Below, one piece after another: positions 1 to 8,670 of a stretch of DNA of 64,000 nt. The notes under the pieces were generated by a model, which searched no databases, had not been told where the DNA came from, and worked only from the letters and a program-made list of their open reading frames with translations. Position 1 is the stretch's first letter; every line of letters starts with the position of its first letter. The position numbers and the translations under genes were made by a program. Origin of the DNA: Bacteroidota bacterium (GTDB lineage Bacteria; Bacteroidota; Bacteroidia; NS11-12g; UBA955); the NCBI GenBank assembly GCA_023957335.1, contig JAMLHC010000004.1, positions 124,001-188,000 of the forward strand, given 5' to 3'.

Positions 1-81
1 CTGCTGTTAGGGCTTGAGGGTCGAGCATATATTGTCTTAAAAAAATTGGGTTTCTAAAAAATGAGTTTAATCGTGTGGAAA

Positions 82-1899
82 TTAATAAATTATAGTAGGC
101 GGAAGTCCATTTTCTCCGGTATTAAGTGCTTTTGTGATATTGTAATAAAATTGCTGCATATCCCAAGCAGATGTAGGACAGCGCTCTGCACACAATCCAC
201 AATGCAAACACACATTTTCATCTTTTACCATGATTCTGCCTGTTTTGACTTTGTCTGATACATACAAGCTTTGCTCTGTATTGTGAGCAGGCATAATGAG
301 TTTTGCACGCAAATCGGTTTCATCTTCTTCATTAAAAGTGAATGTAATACAATCCGTTGGGCAAACATCCACACAAGCATCACATTCTATACATTTATTT
401 TCTTCGAAAACGGTTTGCATATCGCAGTTGAGACAACGTTGGGCTTCGTTGAATGCTTCCAATTCTTCAAAACCGAGTTCCACTTCTTTTTTGATATTGT
501 GCAAGGTTTCAGATTTGTCAGCTTGTGGTACAAGATGTCGTTTGAAATTTTCTACCTTGCTGTCATATCCCCACTCATGTATGCCCATCTTCATACTGTG
601 AAGGTTTACAAAAGGAGAAGGACGGTCTTGTTTTATATCTTGTCCTTCGCACAACAAATGTATGGATATGGCAGCCTGATGACCTTGTGCTACAGATGTA
701 ATAATGTTTTTTGGACCCAAAGATGCATCACCGCCAAAAAACACCTTGGGGTGCGTTGAAGCAAATATTTTTGCATCTAAAATCGGCATCCCCCATTGAT
801 CAAATTCAATTCCCAAATCTCTTTCTATCCAAGGAAAACTATTTTCCTGACCAATGGCAACAATGACATCATCTGCTTCCATAAACACATCCGGCTCGCC
901 TGTCGGAACAAGTTTTCTTTTGCCTGAATCATCGTACACCGCTTTCACTTTCTCGAACATCATACCCGTCAGCTTGCCTTCTTTTGTAACAAAGGATTTA
1001 GGAACATGATTGTCAAAAATCGGAATATCTTCATGTAGTGCATCTTCTATCTCCCATTCGGATGCTTTCATTTCAGCTTGAGGGCTTCTTACCACCACCC
1101 TTACTTCTGTTCCACCCAATCTTCTTGAAGTCCTGCAACAATCCATGGCGGTATTTCCTCCGCCCAATACCAGAACTTTTTTCCCGATTGATTTAATATG
1201 CTCAAAAGCTACGCTTGCCAACCAGTTAATACCAACGTGAATATTGTCTTTGGCATCCCATCTTCCCGGTAAATCGGGTAAATCACGCCCTCTGGGCGCA
1301 CCAGTTCCTACATAAATAGCATCATAATCCTTTTCCAATACCTCTTTCAAAGAAGCAACATATTGGTTGAAATGGGTGTGAATCCCCAAATCAAGGATAT
1401 ATCCCACCTCTTCATCCAGCACTTCATCGGGTAGTCTGAAAGAAGGAATCTGACTGCGCATGAAACCTCCGGCTTTGGATTGGTCATCAAATAAATGTAT
1501 TTCATAACCTATGGGGGCAAGGTCTCTGGCAACAGTCAAAGACGAAGGTCCGCCTCCAATAAGGGCAATTTTTTTCCCATTGGGAGGAAAGGGTCCCTGT
1601 GGCATCATTCTTTTCACGTCATCTTTGTGGTCTGCCGCTACTCTTTTGAGACGACAAATGGCAACCGGCTTTTCTTCCACACGTCCACGTCTGCACGCAG
1701 GTTCACAAGGGCGGTCGCAGGTTCGCCCTAAAATTCCGGGAAATACATTGGAATCCCAATTTACCATATATGATTCACTGTATCTGCCTTGTGCAATCAG
1801 CCGCAAGTATTGAGGGACCGGTGTATGCGAAGGACAAGCATACTGACAGTCAACTACTTTATGGAAATATTCAGGATTCTTAATATCTGTCGGTTTCAT
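82..1899 (-). CDS. GltD-like FAD/NAD(P) oxidoreductase with C-terminal 2x[4Fe-4S] ferredoxin domain
   Basis: A 605-residue cytosolic flavoprotein. The N-terminal part has the cysteine-rich Fe-S helical domain of glutamate synthase small subunit and dihydropyrimidine dehydrogenase (CQYACPSH near residue 18, then CDRPCEPACRRG). A Rossmann FAD site follows (ALIGGGPSSL), then an NAD(P) site (VLVLGGGNTAMDC). The C-terminal 110 residues carry two ferredoxin clusters, CIECDACVDVCP and CLHCGLCAERCP. Ordinary GltD is about 450-480 residues, so the ferredoxin tail is the extra piece. Family knowledge suggests electron transfer between NAD(P)H and ferredoxin or a partner oxidoreductase. No glutamate synthase large subunit is visible, and the partner may lie beyond position 1, since this gene reads leftward and appears first in its transcript. 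The ATG is at 1897-1899. Exact substrate is unknown. Confidence 0.85.
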   Translation of the reverse strand: MKPTDIKNPEYFHKVVDCQYACPSHTPVPQYLRLIAQGRYSESYMVNWDSNVFPGILGRTCDRPCEPACRRGRVEEKPVAICRLKRVAADHKDDVKRMMPQGPFPPNGKKIALIGGGPSSLTVARDLAPIGYEIHLFDDQSKAGGFMRSQIPSFRLPDEVLDEEVGYILDLGIHTHFNQYVASLKEVLEKDYDAIYVGTGAPRGRDLPDLPGRWDAKDNIHVGINWLASVAFEHIKSIGKKVLVLGGGNTAMDCCRTSRRLGGTEVRVVVRSPQAEMKASEWEIEDALHEDIPIFDNHVPKSFVTKEGKLTGMMFEKVKAVYDDSGKRKLVPTGEPDVFMEADDVIVAIGQENSFPWIERDLGIEFDQWGMPILDAKIFASTHPKVFFGGDASLGPKNIITSVAQGHQAAISIHLLCEGQDIKQDRPSPFVNLHSMKMGIHEWGYDSKVENFKRHLVPQADKSETLHNIKKEVELGFEELEAFNEAQRCLNCDMQTVFEENKCIECDACVDVCPTDCITFTFNEEDETDLRAKLIMPAHNTEQSLYVSDKVKTGRIMVKDENVCLHCGLCAERCPTSAWDMQQFYYNITKALNTGENGLPPTIIY

Positions 1900-2040
1900 G
1901 GATATAGATTGTTATGTTTAAAGAGAATTTCTTCTCATGAATGTTTGTTTTCAAATGGCAAATATATCAATATAACTAAGCTGCAATAAATGCGGACTAA
2001 TTTAAAAAGAAAATAAATAATGAATGGTGGCTATTAACAA

Positions 2041-2072
2041 TCATAGCCCACGGTTTAAACCGTGGGCTATGA
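2041..2072. repeat. Perfect 32-bp palindrome, REP-like, copy 1
   Basis: The two arms are exact reverse complements, with the core AGCCCACGGTTTAAACCGTG. The same core occurs again at 11978-12013, where the flanking bases also pair and extend it to 36 bp. Both copies are intergenic. The form resembles REP palindromes mobilised by REP-associated tyrosine transposases, but no such transposase is in the window. Confidence 0.8.
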
Positions 2073-2119
2073 ATATGCATGAATGTGTTTACAATGGTTT
2101 TAACCATTTTCCACTTTGT

Positions 2120-2266
2120 CTTCTTGCTTTTTTTCAAGTAACTATTTGTTTTCCGGAAAAAAGATAATGCAGGATAATGCCTTAAAATCGCTTCTAATGA
2201 AGCCGTTTTTACGATGTTTTTACTTTTAGCCGGTTGGAAAAGGGAGTTGTGCAACGGTTACCGAAG
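2120..2266. repeat. Solo end of an IS1182-like element, copy 1
   Basis: This stretch matches the end of the IS1182-like element at 58633-58731 in inverted orientation: shared core around 2190-2263, ending in GTTGTGCAACGGTTACCG (2246-2263). Its inner part (2120-2185) matches 6418-6485 rather than the transposase end, so copies at 2120 and 6418 form one subgroup. No transposase remains here. The rest of 1900-2329 shows only this element, the palindrome and AT-rich spacer; an 85-codon open frame across it is not credible. Confidence 0.65.
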
Positions 2267-2329
2267 TTATGTGGACGGCTTGCTCGACCTTTTGCTGTCA
2301 TAATTGCCATAGCTTTAATTTGTCATCTT

Positions 2330-2731
2330 TTAAATTTCTTCCTCGTCACCAAGCTCGTCTCTTAAGATAATTCTAAACGGAATTTCTATTTTCCTCTTTG
2401 TCAGATTTTCAATTGAGTTGTGAAGCGTAGCCTTCATATCTGAATCAAATTCATTTGAGTCCTCATAATCCTCACATATTTTTAAGGCGCAAAAATGAAC
2501 TGTCTTTGAGTTATCAGTTCGTTCTTTGTTTTCATCTAGTTCATTTACGAAAAAACTTCCATTCGTTGCGTCCGAATAGAACTCAACGAAATCCTTTCTG
2601 AATAATTGTAGTTCTATTATTCTAGCAATTGTTTCTGTTAGTTCATTTTCTAAATGAATCAGGTCGTTTGCCTCTGAATTAACCGTGAAAAAATCTTCGT
2701 TGTCCTGCTCCCAATTTATCATATATGTCAT
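2330..2731 (-). CDS. Hypothetical acidic protein, 133 aa
   Basis: I do not recognise this family. The product is a soluble, acidic protein of 133 residues with no signal peptide or membrane segment, predicted mainly alpha/beta from composition. It begins MTYMINWEQDNEDFF, and either the first or the fourth residue could be the start (ATG at 2729-2731 or 2720-2722). The stop is followed leftward by the solo IS1182-like end, and upstream lies dispersed repeat A, so the gene is isolated among mobile debris and may be an acquired accessory gene. No partner gene is adjacent. Confidence 0.6.
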   Translation of the reverse strand: MTYMINWEQDNEDFFTVNSEANDLIHLENELTETIARIIELQLFRKDFVEFYSDATNGSFFVNELDENKERTDNSKTVHFCALKICEDYEDSNEFDSDMKATLHNSIENLTKRKIEIPFRIILRDELGDEEEI

Positions 2732-2856
2732 ATTTTCTTATTGTCTATGTAGTATTAAAGTTTTGATAGAATCAATCCAAAATACTCTTATAGCTTTTCT
2801 TGTTCTCGTATTTATTTAGCTTTTTGTCTTTCGTTTGCTTAGTCGTCCTTTAAGCT

Positions 2857-3039
2857 GCCTTATAACGTCAGTCTGACTAAAAACTTAATTTTCTCATAAA
2901 TTCTTCCGCAAGACTACGCAATTATCTCAAATTTCAGACACATAAAATGAGATTTATTTTAGAAGATGAATCCCATTTTTTAAAAAAGAAAGTATCGTAA
3001 AATGCTTTAAAATGTGTGATCAGAGCCAAAAAATAAATG
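2857..3039. repeat. Dispersed repeat A, copy 1 (degenerate)
   Basis: About 180 bp that aligns end to end with 11791-11970: GCCTTATAACGTCA at the left, AAAACTTAATTTTCTCA, then a short frame starting ATGAGATTT (2947) and a shared tail. In copy 2 that frame is open for 34 codons; here it has a TAA after 16 codons. Read on the minus strand, the outer end is GACGTTATAAGGC, like the right ends of the cassette-array sites near 60.5 kb. It lies upstream of the 2330-2731 gene and fills most of the 2732-3083 gap. Confidence 0.6.
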
Positions 3040-3083
3040 CCAAGTTATTTGAGGAGATATTTGTGCATTATTTTAACCGTTTT

Positions 3084-4178
3084 TTACTCGACAAGTTCAT
3101 AATTAGCGCTTCGTCCGCCTTCGTTGGTTTCTTTTAAAATTCCTTTTTCTATCAGGTTTTTTATGTCACGCAATGCCGTGTCAGTTGAAACTTTGGTAAT
3201 CTTTGCCCATTTTGATGATTGTAATTTTCCCTCAAAGCCGTCAAAGAGCATGTTTAACATTGTTCGTTGGCGTTCATTGATTGCGGTGTTTTCGTTCTTT
3301 TTCCAAAATTCGGCTTTTCGCAAAATACGTTGTGTTGTATTTTCAGTAGCAAACATTGCTTTTTTCAAACAATGCAAAAACCATTCAATCCATTCAGTTA
3401 TGTCACCCGTGCTATGTTGCACTTTTTGTAATACTTCATAATAGCGTTTACGTTCTACCAAAATTTGGCTTGACATACTGTAAAAACGTTCGCCACTACT
3501 TTCTGCACGTGCAAGTAACATATCGGTTATGGCTCGTCCAATACGTCCATTTCCGTCATCAAACGGGTGAATAATGATAAACCATAAGTGAGCAATGGCA
3601 GCTTTTATCACGAAGTCAAGTTGGTTGTCATTGTTGAACCAATCCAAAAACTTGTCCATTTCAGTTTTGACTAAATTGGGTTTTACGGCTTCATAGTGTA
3701 TTTTCTCATTGCCCATTGCACCTGAAACTATCCGCATTTCACCTGTTCGGAATTTTCCAACTTCTATTTCATAAGGTCCGCTATGTCCTGTGGGAAAAAG
3801 TGCTGCATGCCAACCAAACAACCGCTTTTCACTTAAAGGTATGTTGTAGCGTTGAGTCGCATCAAGCATCATTTCTACAACGCCTTCTATGTGGCGGCTG
3901 CTTGGAACGAGTCCTGCGGTGTTAATCCCCAAACGCCTTGCAATGGAAGAACGCACTTGGTCGTAGTTGAGTAATTCACCTTCAATTTCGCTTGATTTTA
4001 CAACGTCTAAGGTAAGAGCCGTAAGTGTGGCTTCTTCTTTGGCTGAAAAACCTAAGGCGTTCATTTGTCCGATGATTTTTCCCTGTATTAGTTTTACTTC
4101 GCCAAATACAGCATTGATGGCTTTTTCATTCCAAGTGAAATCTGTCCATTTTTTATGTTCATAGATGTATTTTGCCAT
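3084..4178 (-). CDS. Fic family protein (DUF4172-type N-terminus, class II inhibitory helix)
   Basis: Fic enzymes transfer AMP or other nucleotide moieties onto hydroxyl side chains of target proteins. The catalytic loop HPFDDGNGRIGR is complete near residue 200, including the essential His and the acidic residue. The N-terminal inhibitory motif S-x-x-x-E-G (SSEIEG, near residue 63) places it in the class with a built-in inhibitory helix, so activity is normally restrained. The first 60 residues match the DUF4172 type, and the C-terminal 70 residues look like a winged helix-turn-helix, suggesting DNA binding and autoregulation. Length (364) is typical of chromosomal Fic/DOC-like regulators. 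The upstream region has a palindromic candidate operator. No antitoxin gene adjoins it. The ATG at 4176-4178 is the natural start. Confidence 0.9.
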   Translation of the reverse strand: MAKYIYEHKKWTDFTWNEKAINAVFGEVKLIQGKIIGQMNALGFSAKEEATLTALTLDVVKSSEIEGELLNYDQVRSSIARRLGINTAGLVPSSRHIEGVVEMMLDATQRYNIPLSEKRLFGWHAALFPTGHSGPYEIEVGKFRTGEMRIVSGAMGNEKIHYEAVKPNLVKTEMDKFLDWFNNDNQLDFVIKAAIAHLWFIIIHPFDDGNGRIGRAITDMLLARAESSGERFYSMSSQILVERKRYYEVLQKVQHSTGDITEWIEWFLHCLKKAMFATENTTQRILRKAEFWKKNENTAINERQRTMLNMLFDGFEGKLQSSKWAKITKVSTDTALRDIKNLIEKGILKETNEGGRSANYELVE

Positions 4179-4191
4179 TACTCAAAATCAA

Positions 4192-4260
4192 TTATGCGGC
4201 AAATATACGAATTGTTCACCGCAATATTGCGGCATATAATTTACTTATTCACCGCAAATT
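4192..4260. promoter_or_regulatory. Candidate operator upstream of the Fic gene
   Basis: A perfect 14-bp palindrome, CCGCAATATTGCGG, lies at 4219-4232, about 40 bp before the Fic start codon. Related half-sites flank it: TGCGGCA at 4194-4200 and CACCGCAA at 4250-4257. The spacing suggests cooperative binding. The winged-helix C-terminus of the Fic protein is the obvious candidate binder; this link is inference. Confidence 0.45.
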
Positions 4261-4274
4261 ATAAAAGTTTTTGC

Positions 4275-4420
4275 CAGACAAAGTCAAGAGCAATGCCCAA
4301 AAATTAGCAGTTCCGCAGAGGGAATATTTGGATTTATTAAAAACACGCTGCTCCAAATTGAAATATGTCTTTTGAGAGCTATCCCAAAAAACCAACTATT
4401 TTTCCATATTCCTCAACTAA
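4275..4420 (+). pseudogene. IS1182-family transposase C-terminal remnant
   Basis: Translated on the plus strand, 4292-4420 gives NAQKLAVPQ, then after a small frameshift GIFGFIKNTLLQIEI, matching the C-terminus of the broken transposase at 58722-60321 (NAQELAVPQ, GIFGFIQNTLLQIEI). It ends with CTCAACTAA, the same stop as in that copy. Only about 45 codons survive. It runs straight into the solo element end at 4421-4507, so both belong to one degraded IS. Confidence 0.75.
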
Positions 4421-4507
4421 CCCTCGCTTAAATCTTTTAATGAAGCCGTTTTTAAGGTGTTTTTAGTTTTGCTGGTTGGAAAAGGGAGTTGTGCAACGGT
4501 TACCGAT
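4421..4507. repeat. End of an IS1182-like element, copy 2
   Basis: The non-coding terminal part of the same degraded element as the transposase remnant at its left. It ends GTTGTGCAACGGTTACCG (4488-4505), identical to copy 1 and to the terminal sequence near 58633 in the full-length but broken element. It sits just downstream of the serine hydrolase gene. Confidence 0.65.
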
Positions 4508-4530
4508 GATATAGGCTGTATTTATTGTCA

Positions 4531-5709
4531 CTACTTAATCTCTGAAATAATTTTCTCTATTGCTACTTTAGTTGAAACAAATTGGTCTATTTTACCATAG
4601 TTACTGTTTACTGCATAAACAATAGTTGTACTGTCGCTTGGGAAATAAAGCATATTTGCATAATAACCAACTGCATCCCCACTATGCATAAAGGCAATTC
4701 CCTTTTCTGTCTGAATCTTAAAAATTCCTAATCCATAAGATATCGGGAAGAAATCAGGGTCTGGATATTTCTCGTTTTTCCAGGTAAGCATTTCTGCCAA
4801 AGAATTTGAATTTATAATTTGACCACTCATTAATGCACGAAAGAAAACATTCATATCATAAGGGTTTGAAATTAATCCACCATCTGCTGTGTAATAATCC
4901 CAACCACTGAAATAAGTACTTTCTACTACTTGCAAATTACTGTACATATCAATATATCCTCTCACAGTACCACTTGGAATATGGTCTTCGGCTGCAAACT
5001 TTGTCATTGTTAACCCAAGCGGGGAAAATATTTTGTCCTCGAATACCTTATAAAATGGTTTGCCTTCTATTTTTTCAATTAACATTCCAAGCATAATGTA
5101 TCCGGTATTTGAGTATCGCACATCCTCTCCGGGCTGAAAGTATGATTTTTGATTATATGCATATTTTAATAAGTCCTCAGGTTTCCACTCTCGTATAAAA
5201 TCATTGAGTGAAGCGGTTTGGAACTTTAGATTTTGAATGTAGTTGTAAATGCCACTTGAATGTTGAAGCAATTGTCGGATGGTTGCTTTGTTGGCATTTT
5301 CAATTTTATCAATTACATCGCCTTGTAGGTAAGATGAAATTTTATCGTCCAAACTTAGCTTTCCTTCTTCTGCAAGTTTTAAGATAGTGGTCGCAGTGAA
5401 CATCTTAACCGTTGATCCAACTCTGGAAATATTACAAGATTTCATATCAATATCATTATACAAATCTGCCTTTCCACTTGCTCCAATCCAGATACCCGTT
5501 TGCGGGTGATAGACCGACATTGTTACACCAACAACACCGCTTGAAGTCATATCATTTATTAATGACCGGTATTTATTGTTGTTTGGATTTGCATAACTGC
5601 TGTCAGCAAAATTAAAATTACATTCATAAAATGTTGGATTTATGTCCTCCCCTTTGTGACAAGAGTTAAGAAGCGTTATTGCAAGTATAAAAAATAGTTT
5701 TTTATTCAT
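4531..5709 (-). CDS. Serine hydrolase, beta-lactamase class C / PBP-like (PF00144), lipoprotein
   Basis: A class C beta-lactamase-fold serine hydrolase of about 392 residues. Catalytic features are visible: S-x-x-K (STVK) with the nucleophile, the Y-x-N box (YSNTGY), and HSG (HSGDAVGY) in place of the usual KTG. Such proteins act as D-amino-acid peptidases, esterases or peptidoglycan hydrolases, and rarely as true beta-lactamases. I chose the ATG at 5707-5709, because it gives MNKKLFFILAITLLNSC, a good lipoprotein signal ending in a lipobox cysteine; an upstream in-frame start would bury that signal. It begins one base after the stop of the barrel-like gene upstream, so the two are probably co-transcribed. 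Exact substrate is unknown. Confidence 0.88.
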   Translation of the reverse strand: MNKKLFFILAITLLNSCHKGEDINPTFYECNFNFADSSYANPNNNKYRSLINDMTSSGVVGVTMSVYHPQTGIWIGASGKADLYNDIDMKSCNISRVGSTVKMFTATTILKLAEEGKLSLDDKISSYLQGDVIDKIENANKATIRQLLQHSSGIYNYIQNLKFQTASLNDFIREWKPEDLLKYAYNQKSYFQPGEDVRYSNTGYIMLGMLIEKIEGKPFYKVFEDKIFSPLGLTMTKFAAEDHIPSGTVRGYIDMYSNLQVVESTYFSGWDYYTADGGLISNPYDMNVFFRALMSGQIINSNSLAEMLTWKNEKYPDPDFFPISYGLGIFKIQTEKGIAFMHSGDAVGYYANMLYFPSDSTTIVYAVNSNYGKIDQFVSTKVAIEKIISEIK

Positions 5710-5710
5710 T

Positions 5711-6307
5711 TTATTTAGCCTTTGTATTGATACAAAACTTCGTACCAACATGAAGGTTGATATGTGTCATTACAGGAATAAAGTCAGGTGAATAAGGATA
5801 TTCTGCCCAAGATTGATATCGCAGAAATATTTTAGGGCTATTCGTTTCGGATTTTTTTAGATAATAACCAATATCTATAGAGAATGATGGATACAATCTA
5901 GCATTGCCTCTATCTGCTTTCTTTTCATAAAGTCCGTTTGTAAAAATAAACTCTTTGGTAGTTGCAAATGTGTGCATATACCCAAGACCAAGAAGACCTT
6001 CAAAAGCAAGTCCAAATTTTAGGCGATATTCATATCCTAGTTCTGTATTGAGTCCAATTCCTTGAGCCAAATAGTTGTGGAAAAAGTAGCTGATGTTTGC
6101 AGTCTGAAATAGTCGGGAATGTTCTTTAACTTTATAATTAAATTCTGTCCCTAATTGAAGTCCGGGGTGGATTGGTGTTGTTACAAACCTTGTAAATGGT
6201 ATGGCTGAAGATTCATTGAAAATTGAAACATTTATTGGAATTGCTTTCCCTTGTCCGAATACAACTGTCGGGGTAATGAAAGTCAAAATTATTAGTAGTA
6301 TTTTCAT
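5711..6307 (-). CDS. Probable outer-membrane beta-barrel protein
   Basis: A 198-residue secreted protein with a signal peptide ending VVFGQG. The mature part alternates short hydrophobic stretches and aromatic residues (for example GYEYRLKFGLAFEGLLGLGYMHTF and a C-terminal HVGTKFCI), as in small outer-membrane barrels. I do not recognise a named family. The gene is followed after one base by the serine hydrolase, suggesting a two-gene transcript. Upstream (6308-6420) no promoter could be fixed. The function could be envelope related, which is inference from context only. Confidence 0.65.
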   Translation of the reverse strand: MKILLIILTFITPTVVFGQGKAIPINVSIFNESSAIPFTRFVTTPIHPGLQLGTEFNYKVKEHSRLFQTANISYFFHNYLAQGIGLNTELGYEYRLKFGLAFEGLLGLGYMHTFATTKEFIFTNGLYEKKADRGNARLYPSFSIDIGYYLKKSETNSPKIFLRYQSWAEYPYSPDFIPVMTHINLHVGTKFCINTKAK

Positions 6308-6417
6308 TTTATGCTTTCGTTATATAATAGCCCATAATGGCAGTCCGTCTAATAACTCTTTTCAGTTTCAAAACGGCATTCAATTTTAGATGTTTAATTT
6401 CAATTGCACGCTGTTTA

Positions 6418-6554
6418 ATACTTGCTTTTTTCAAGTAACTATTTGTTTTCCGGAAAAAATAAAATTCAGAATAATGCCTTAAAATTGTTTCTAATATAGT
6501 CGTTTTGGGTATGTTTTTAGTTTGTTGGATGAGGTGGTTGTGTAATTGGTATTA
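6418..6554. repeat. Solo end of an IS1182-like element, copy 3 (diverged)
   Basis: Aligns along its whole length with 2120-2266: TTTTTTCAAGTAACTATTTG, TTTTCCGGAAAAAA, CCTTAAAAT and TTCTAAT blocks in the same order, ending GTTGTGTAATTGGTATTAG. It is more diverged than copies 1 and 2. It lies between the barrel gene and the stop of the sterol-desaturase-like gene. Confidence 0.6.
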
Positions 6555-7670
6555 GGGGCTTTTTTTCAAACCTGTCAATGTTTTTACTGAAAAAACTATG
6601 ATTAATACAGTTTGTACAATGCAAGCCAAAATTACAGTATCAAACAATAATATATTGGGGTTGTACTGAAAAAATATCAGAATGCATCCTACTGTAAAAT
6701 TAATAAGCCAAATATAAAGTCCTATCTGATTTCCATCTGTCATAAGCCCATTGCCTATAGTCCCAATAAACACCACAAAAAAAAGAATAAGTGATAGTGT
6801 ATTATGATGTTGATTTTCAAAGTAAATGTAAAAAAGTAAAAGTATAAAGAGTAATAAAGAGCTTGAAACAAGAATCCAATTTGGATAGACAAAAAGGTTT
6901 TCTTTTTTGCTATTCATGCTAAATATCTTGAGTTTATATAATCTTGCAAATGGAGCATTATTAACTATTATCGGGTTATTGGATTTGGGAACATTGTCAA
7001 CACCGCAGACAACAAGTTCGTTTTCTAGTTCTTCTTGAAAGGTGTTAAACAACTTATCCCATATTATAAATGTTCCGGAGAAATTTTTGTCTCTATAAGG
7101 GTCGTTTTTACCATGATGAACCCGATGATGTGCAGGAGTTACCATAAAATACTCCAGCCAGCCACTCTTCTTTATTAAATGATTGTGATTATAAAACTGA
7201 ATAAAATAGTGAATAGATGCAACGGCAACAAACACATCAACCGGAAAGCCTATTACAGCCATCACCAAAAAAAATGGGAAAGATGTTAAAGACGAATACC
7301 ACGAATTTCTAATGCCTAAGGATAGACTAAAATGCTCGCCTTCATGGTGAACCGAGTGTACACCCCACAGCAGGCTATATTTATGATGCAATCTGTGTAG
7401 CCAATAAAAGCAAAAATCCCAAAGCACAAAAGCTAACAACCATATTGCCCAATAAGGGAGCGATTGTAATAAATCTAAACTAAAAAACTTATAGGTAGTG
7501 TAATATGCAGCAACTTCTAAGCCTCTAAATACCCAAAGTAAAATATGTCCGGAGTTTAAATTTGTAATTATTTCCTTCCAAGGTATTGTTTCTTTCTTGT
7601 AGAAATACAATATCATGATTTCGATGATAACAAAAACCAACAGCAAACTATTTCCAATTACTAATTCCAT
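6552..7670 (-). CDS. Sterol desaturase / fatty acid hydroxylase superfamily membrane protein
   Basis: An integral membrane di-iron oxygenase candidate of 372 residues. The histidine clusters of the superfamily are present in order: HRLHH (near residue 92), HSVHH (near 105) and HHRVHH (near 182). Hydrophobic segments flank them, and the last third adds four more probable membrane helices, longer than minimal family members. Superfamily members hydroxylate or desaturate lipids, or cleave ether lipids, using O2. The gene starts four bases after the KAS III-like gene stops and is the last gene of the five-gene operon, so it probably modifies the lipid made by the upstream enzymes. ATG at 7668-7670. 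Confidence 0.85.
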   Translation of the reverse strand: MELVIGNSLLLVFVIIEIMILYFYKKETIPWKEIITNLNSGHILLWVFRGLEVAAYYTTYKFFSLDLLQSLPYWAIWLLAFVLWDFCFYWLHRLHHKYSLLWGVHSVHHEGEHFSLSLGIRNSWYSSLTSFPFFLVMAVIGFPVDVFVAVASIHYFIQFYNHNHLIKKSGWLEYFMVTPAHHRVHHGKNDPYRDKNFSGTFIIWDKLFNTFQEELENELVVCGVDNVPKSNNPIIVNNAPFARLYKLKIFSMNSKKENLFVYPNWILVSSSLLLFILLLFYIYFENQHHNTLSLILFFVVFIGTIGNGLMTDGNQIGLYIWLINFTVGCILIFFQYNPNILLFDTVILACIVQTVLIIVFSVKTLTGLKKSP

Positions 7671-7674
7671 AATG

Positions 7675-8670
7675 TTAATATTTTATAAGAATAGCTCCAA
7701 TCGAAAACCCCGCAGATGTGCCTATTAAAAAACAAGTGTCGCCTCTTTTTATTTTCCCGTCTTTGATGGATTCATGCAGTAAAATAGGAATGGAAGCGGC
7801 AATACAATTACCATGTGTTTCTATATTTTCCATTAATTGTTCTTTTCGTAAGTTGAATGAATTTTTAAGAATAGTAAGCCCAGCCTTGGATGCTTGATGA
7901 GGGATAATTGCATTGATATCGCTTAGCTCAATTTGAAGTTCATTTAAGAATGAGTTTATAAAACCGGGAAGTATTTTTTTAGCCAGCTTTAAAAGCTTTA
8001 ACCCGTTCATATCAAAAGAATGGAGTTTAGTGTCGTATGAATAATCTTTAAAATGATATTTGTTTCCACCGCCTTTTATAATTGTATCGTTAATGCCTTC
8101 TGTATAGGTTTGAAAACATCCTTTATAATAAATAGAATTTTCAAATTCATCATAGCCGATAATAAATGCTGCAGCACCATCACCAAAAAGTGTTATCGTT
8201 TCGGGGTTATTAGGATTAAGCCCTTTTGAGGCTATTTCTGAACTTACAATAGCAATTCGTTTGTATTGCAAGCCATCCAGCATTTTTGATGCTACCTCAA
8301 ATGCAGATAAAAAACTTAAACAAGTTGTATTAACATCAATGGTTGTTTTTTTATAATCCTTCGCACCCTGCATTTCGGAAAGGATAACACTTGATTGATT
8401 AGGTATGATATAATCAAAAGTAGCACCTGCAGATATGATTATATCAATATCTTTTAAATCTAATTCAGCATCTATTAGTGCGTTTTCTAATGCTTTTGCA
8501 CCCATATATCCGTTGGTTTCAAAAGTTATATGATGCCTGCTTTTTACGCCCGAAAAATTTTCAGCAAAACCATTCGGAATATTGAATTTGGTTTTAATTT
8601 CTTCAGATGAAATAGCTTTAGGCAAATAAATGCCTGAGCCTAAGATTTTAATTCCTTTTCCTGCTTTCAT
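7675..8670 (-). CDS. 3-oxoacyl-ACP synthase III-like / OleA-like thiolase-fold condensing enzyme
   Basis: A KAS III-fold enzyme of 331 residues. The catalytic triad is recognisable: Cys at about residue 117 (DVNTTCLSF), His in IIPHQAS near 258 and Asn in THGNCIAASIP near 288. FabH uses acetyl-CoA plus malonyl-ACP, while OleA joins two fatty acyl-CoAs. The neighbours favour a secondary lipid role: the gene overlaps the acyl-ligase-like gene upstream by 23 bases and is followed by a lipid hydroxylase-like gene. It is probably not the housekeeping FabH, because no fatty acid synthesis gene adjoins it. The OleA glutamate base cannot be assigned by eye, so OleA function remains inference. Confidence 0.85.
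   Translation of the reverse strand: MKAGKGIKILGSGIYLPKAISSEEIKTKFNIPNGFAENFSGVKSRHHITFETNGYMGAKALENALIDAELDLKDIDIIISAGATFDYIIPNQSSVILSEMQGAKDYKKTTIDVNTTCLSFLSAFEVASKMLDGLQYKRIAIVSSEIASKGLNPNNPETITLFGDGAAAFIIGYDEFENSIYYKGCFQTYTEGINDTIIKGGGNKYHFKDYSYDTKLHSFDMNGLKLLKLAKKILPGFINSFLNELQIELSDINAIIPHQASKAGLTILKNSFNLRKEQLMENIETHGNCIAASIPILLHESIKDGKIKRGDTCFLIGTSAGFSIGAILIKY

Noticed and set aside
1997..2254. 85-codon minus-strand ORF
   Set aside because: It lies across the palindrome and the solo IS end and has no coding look.
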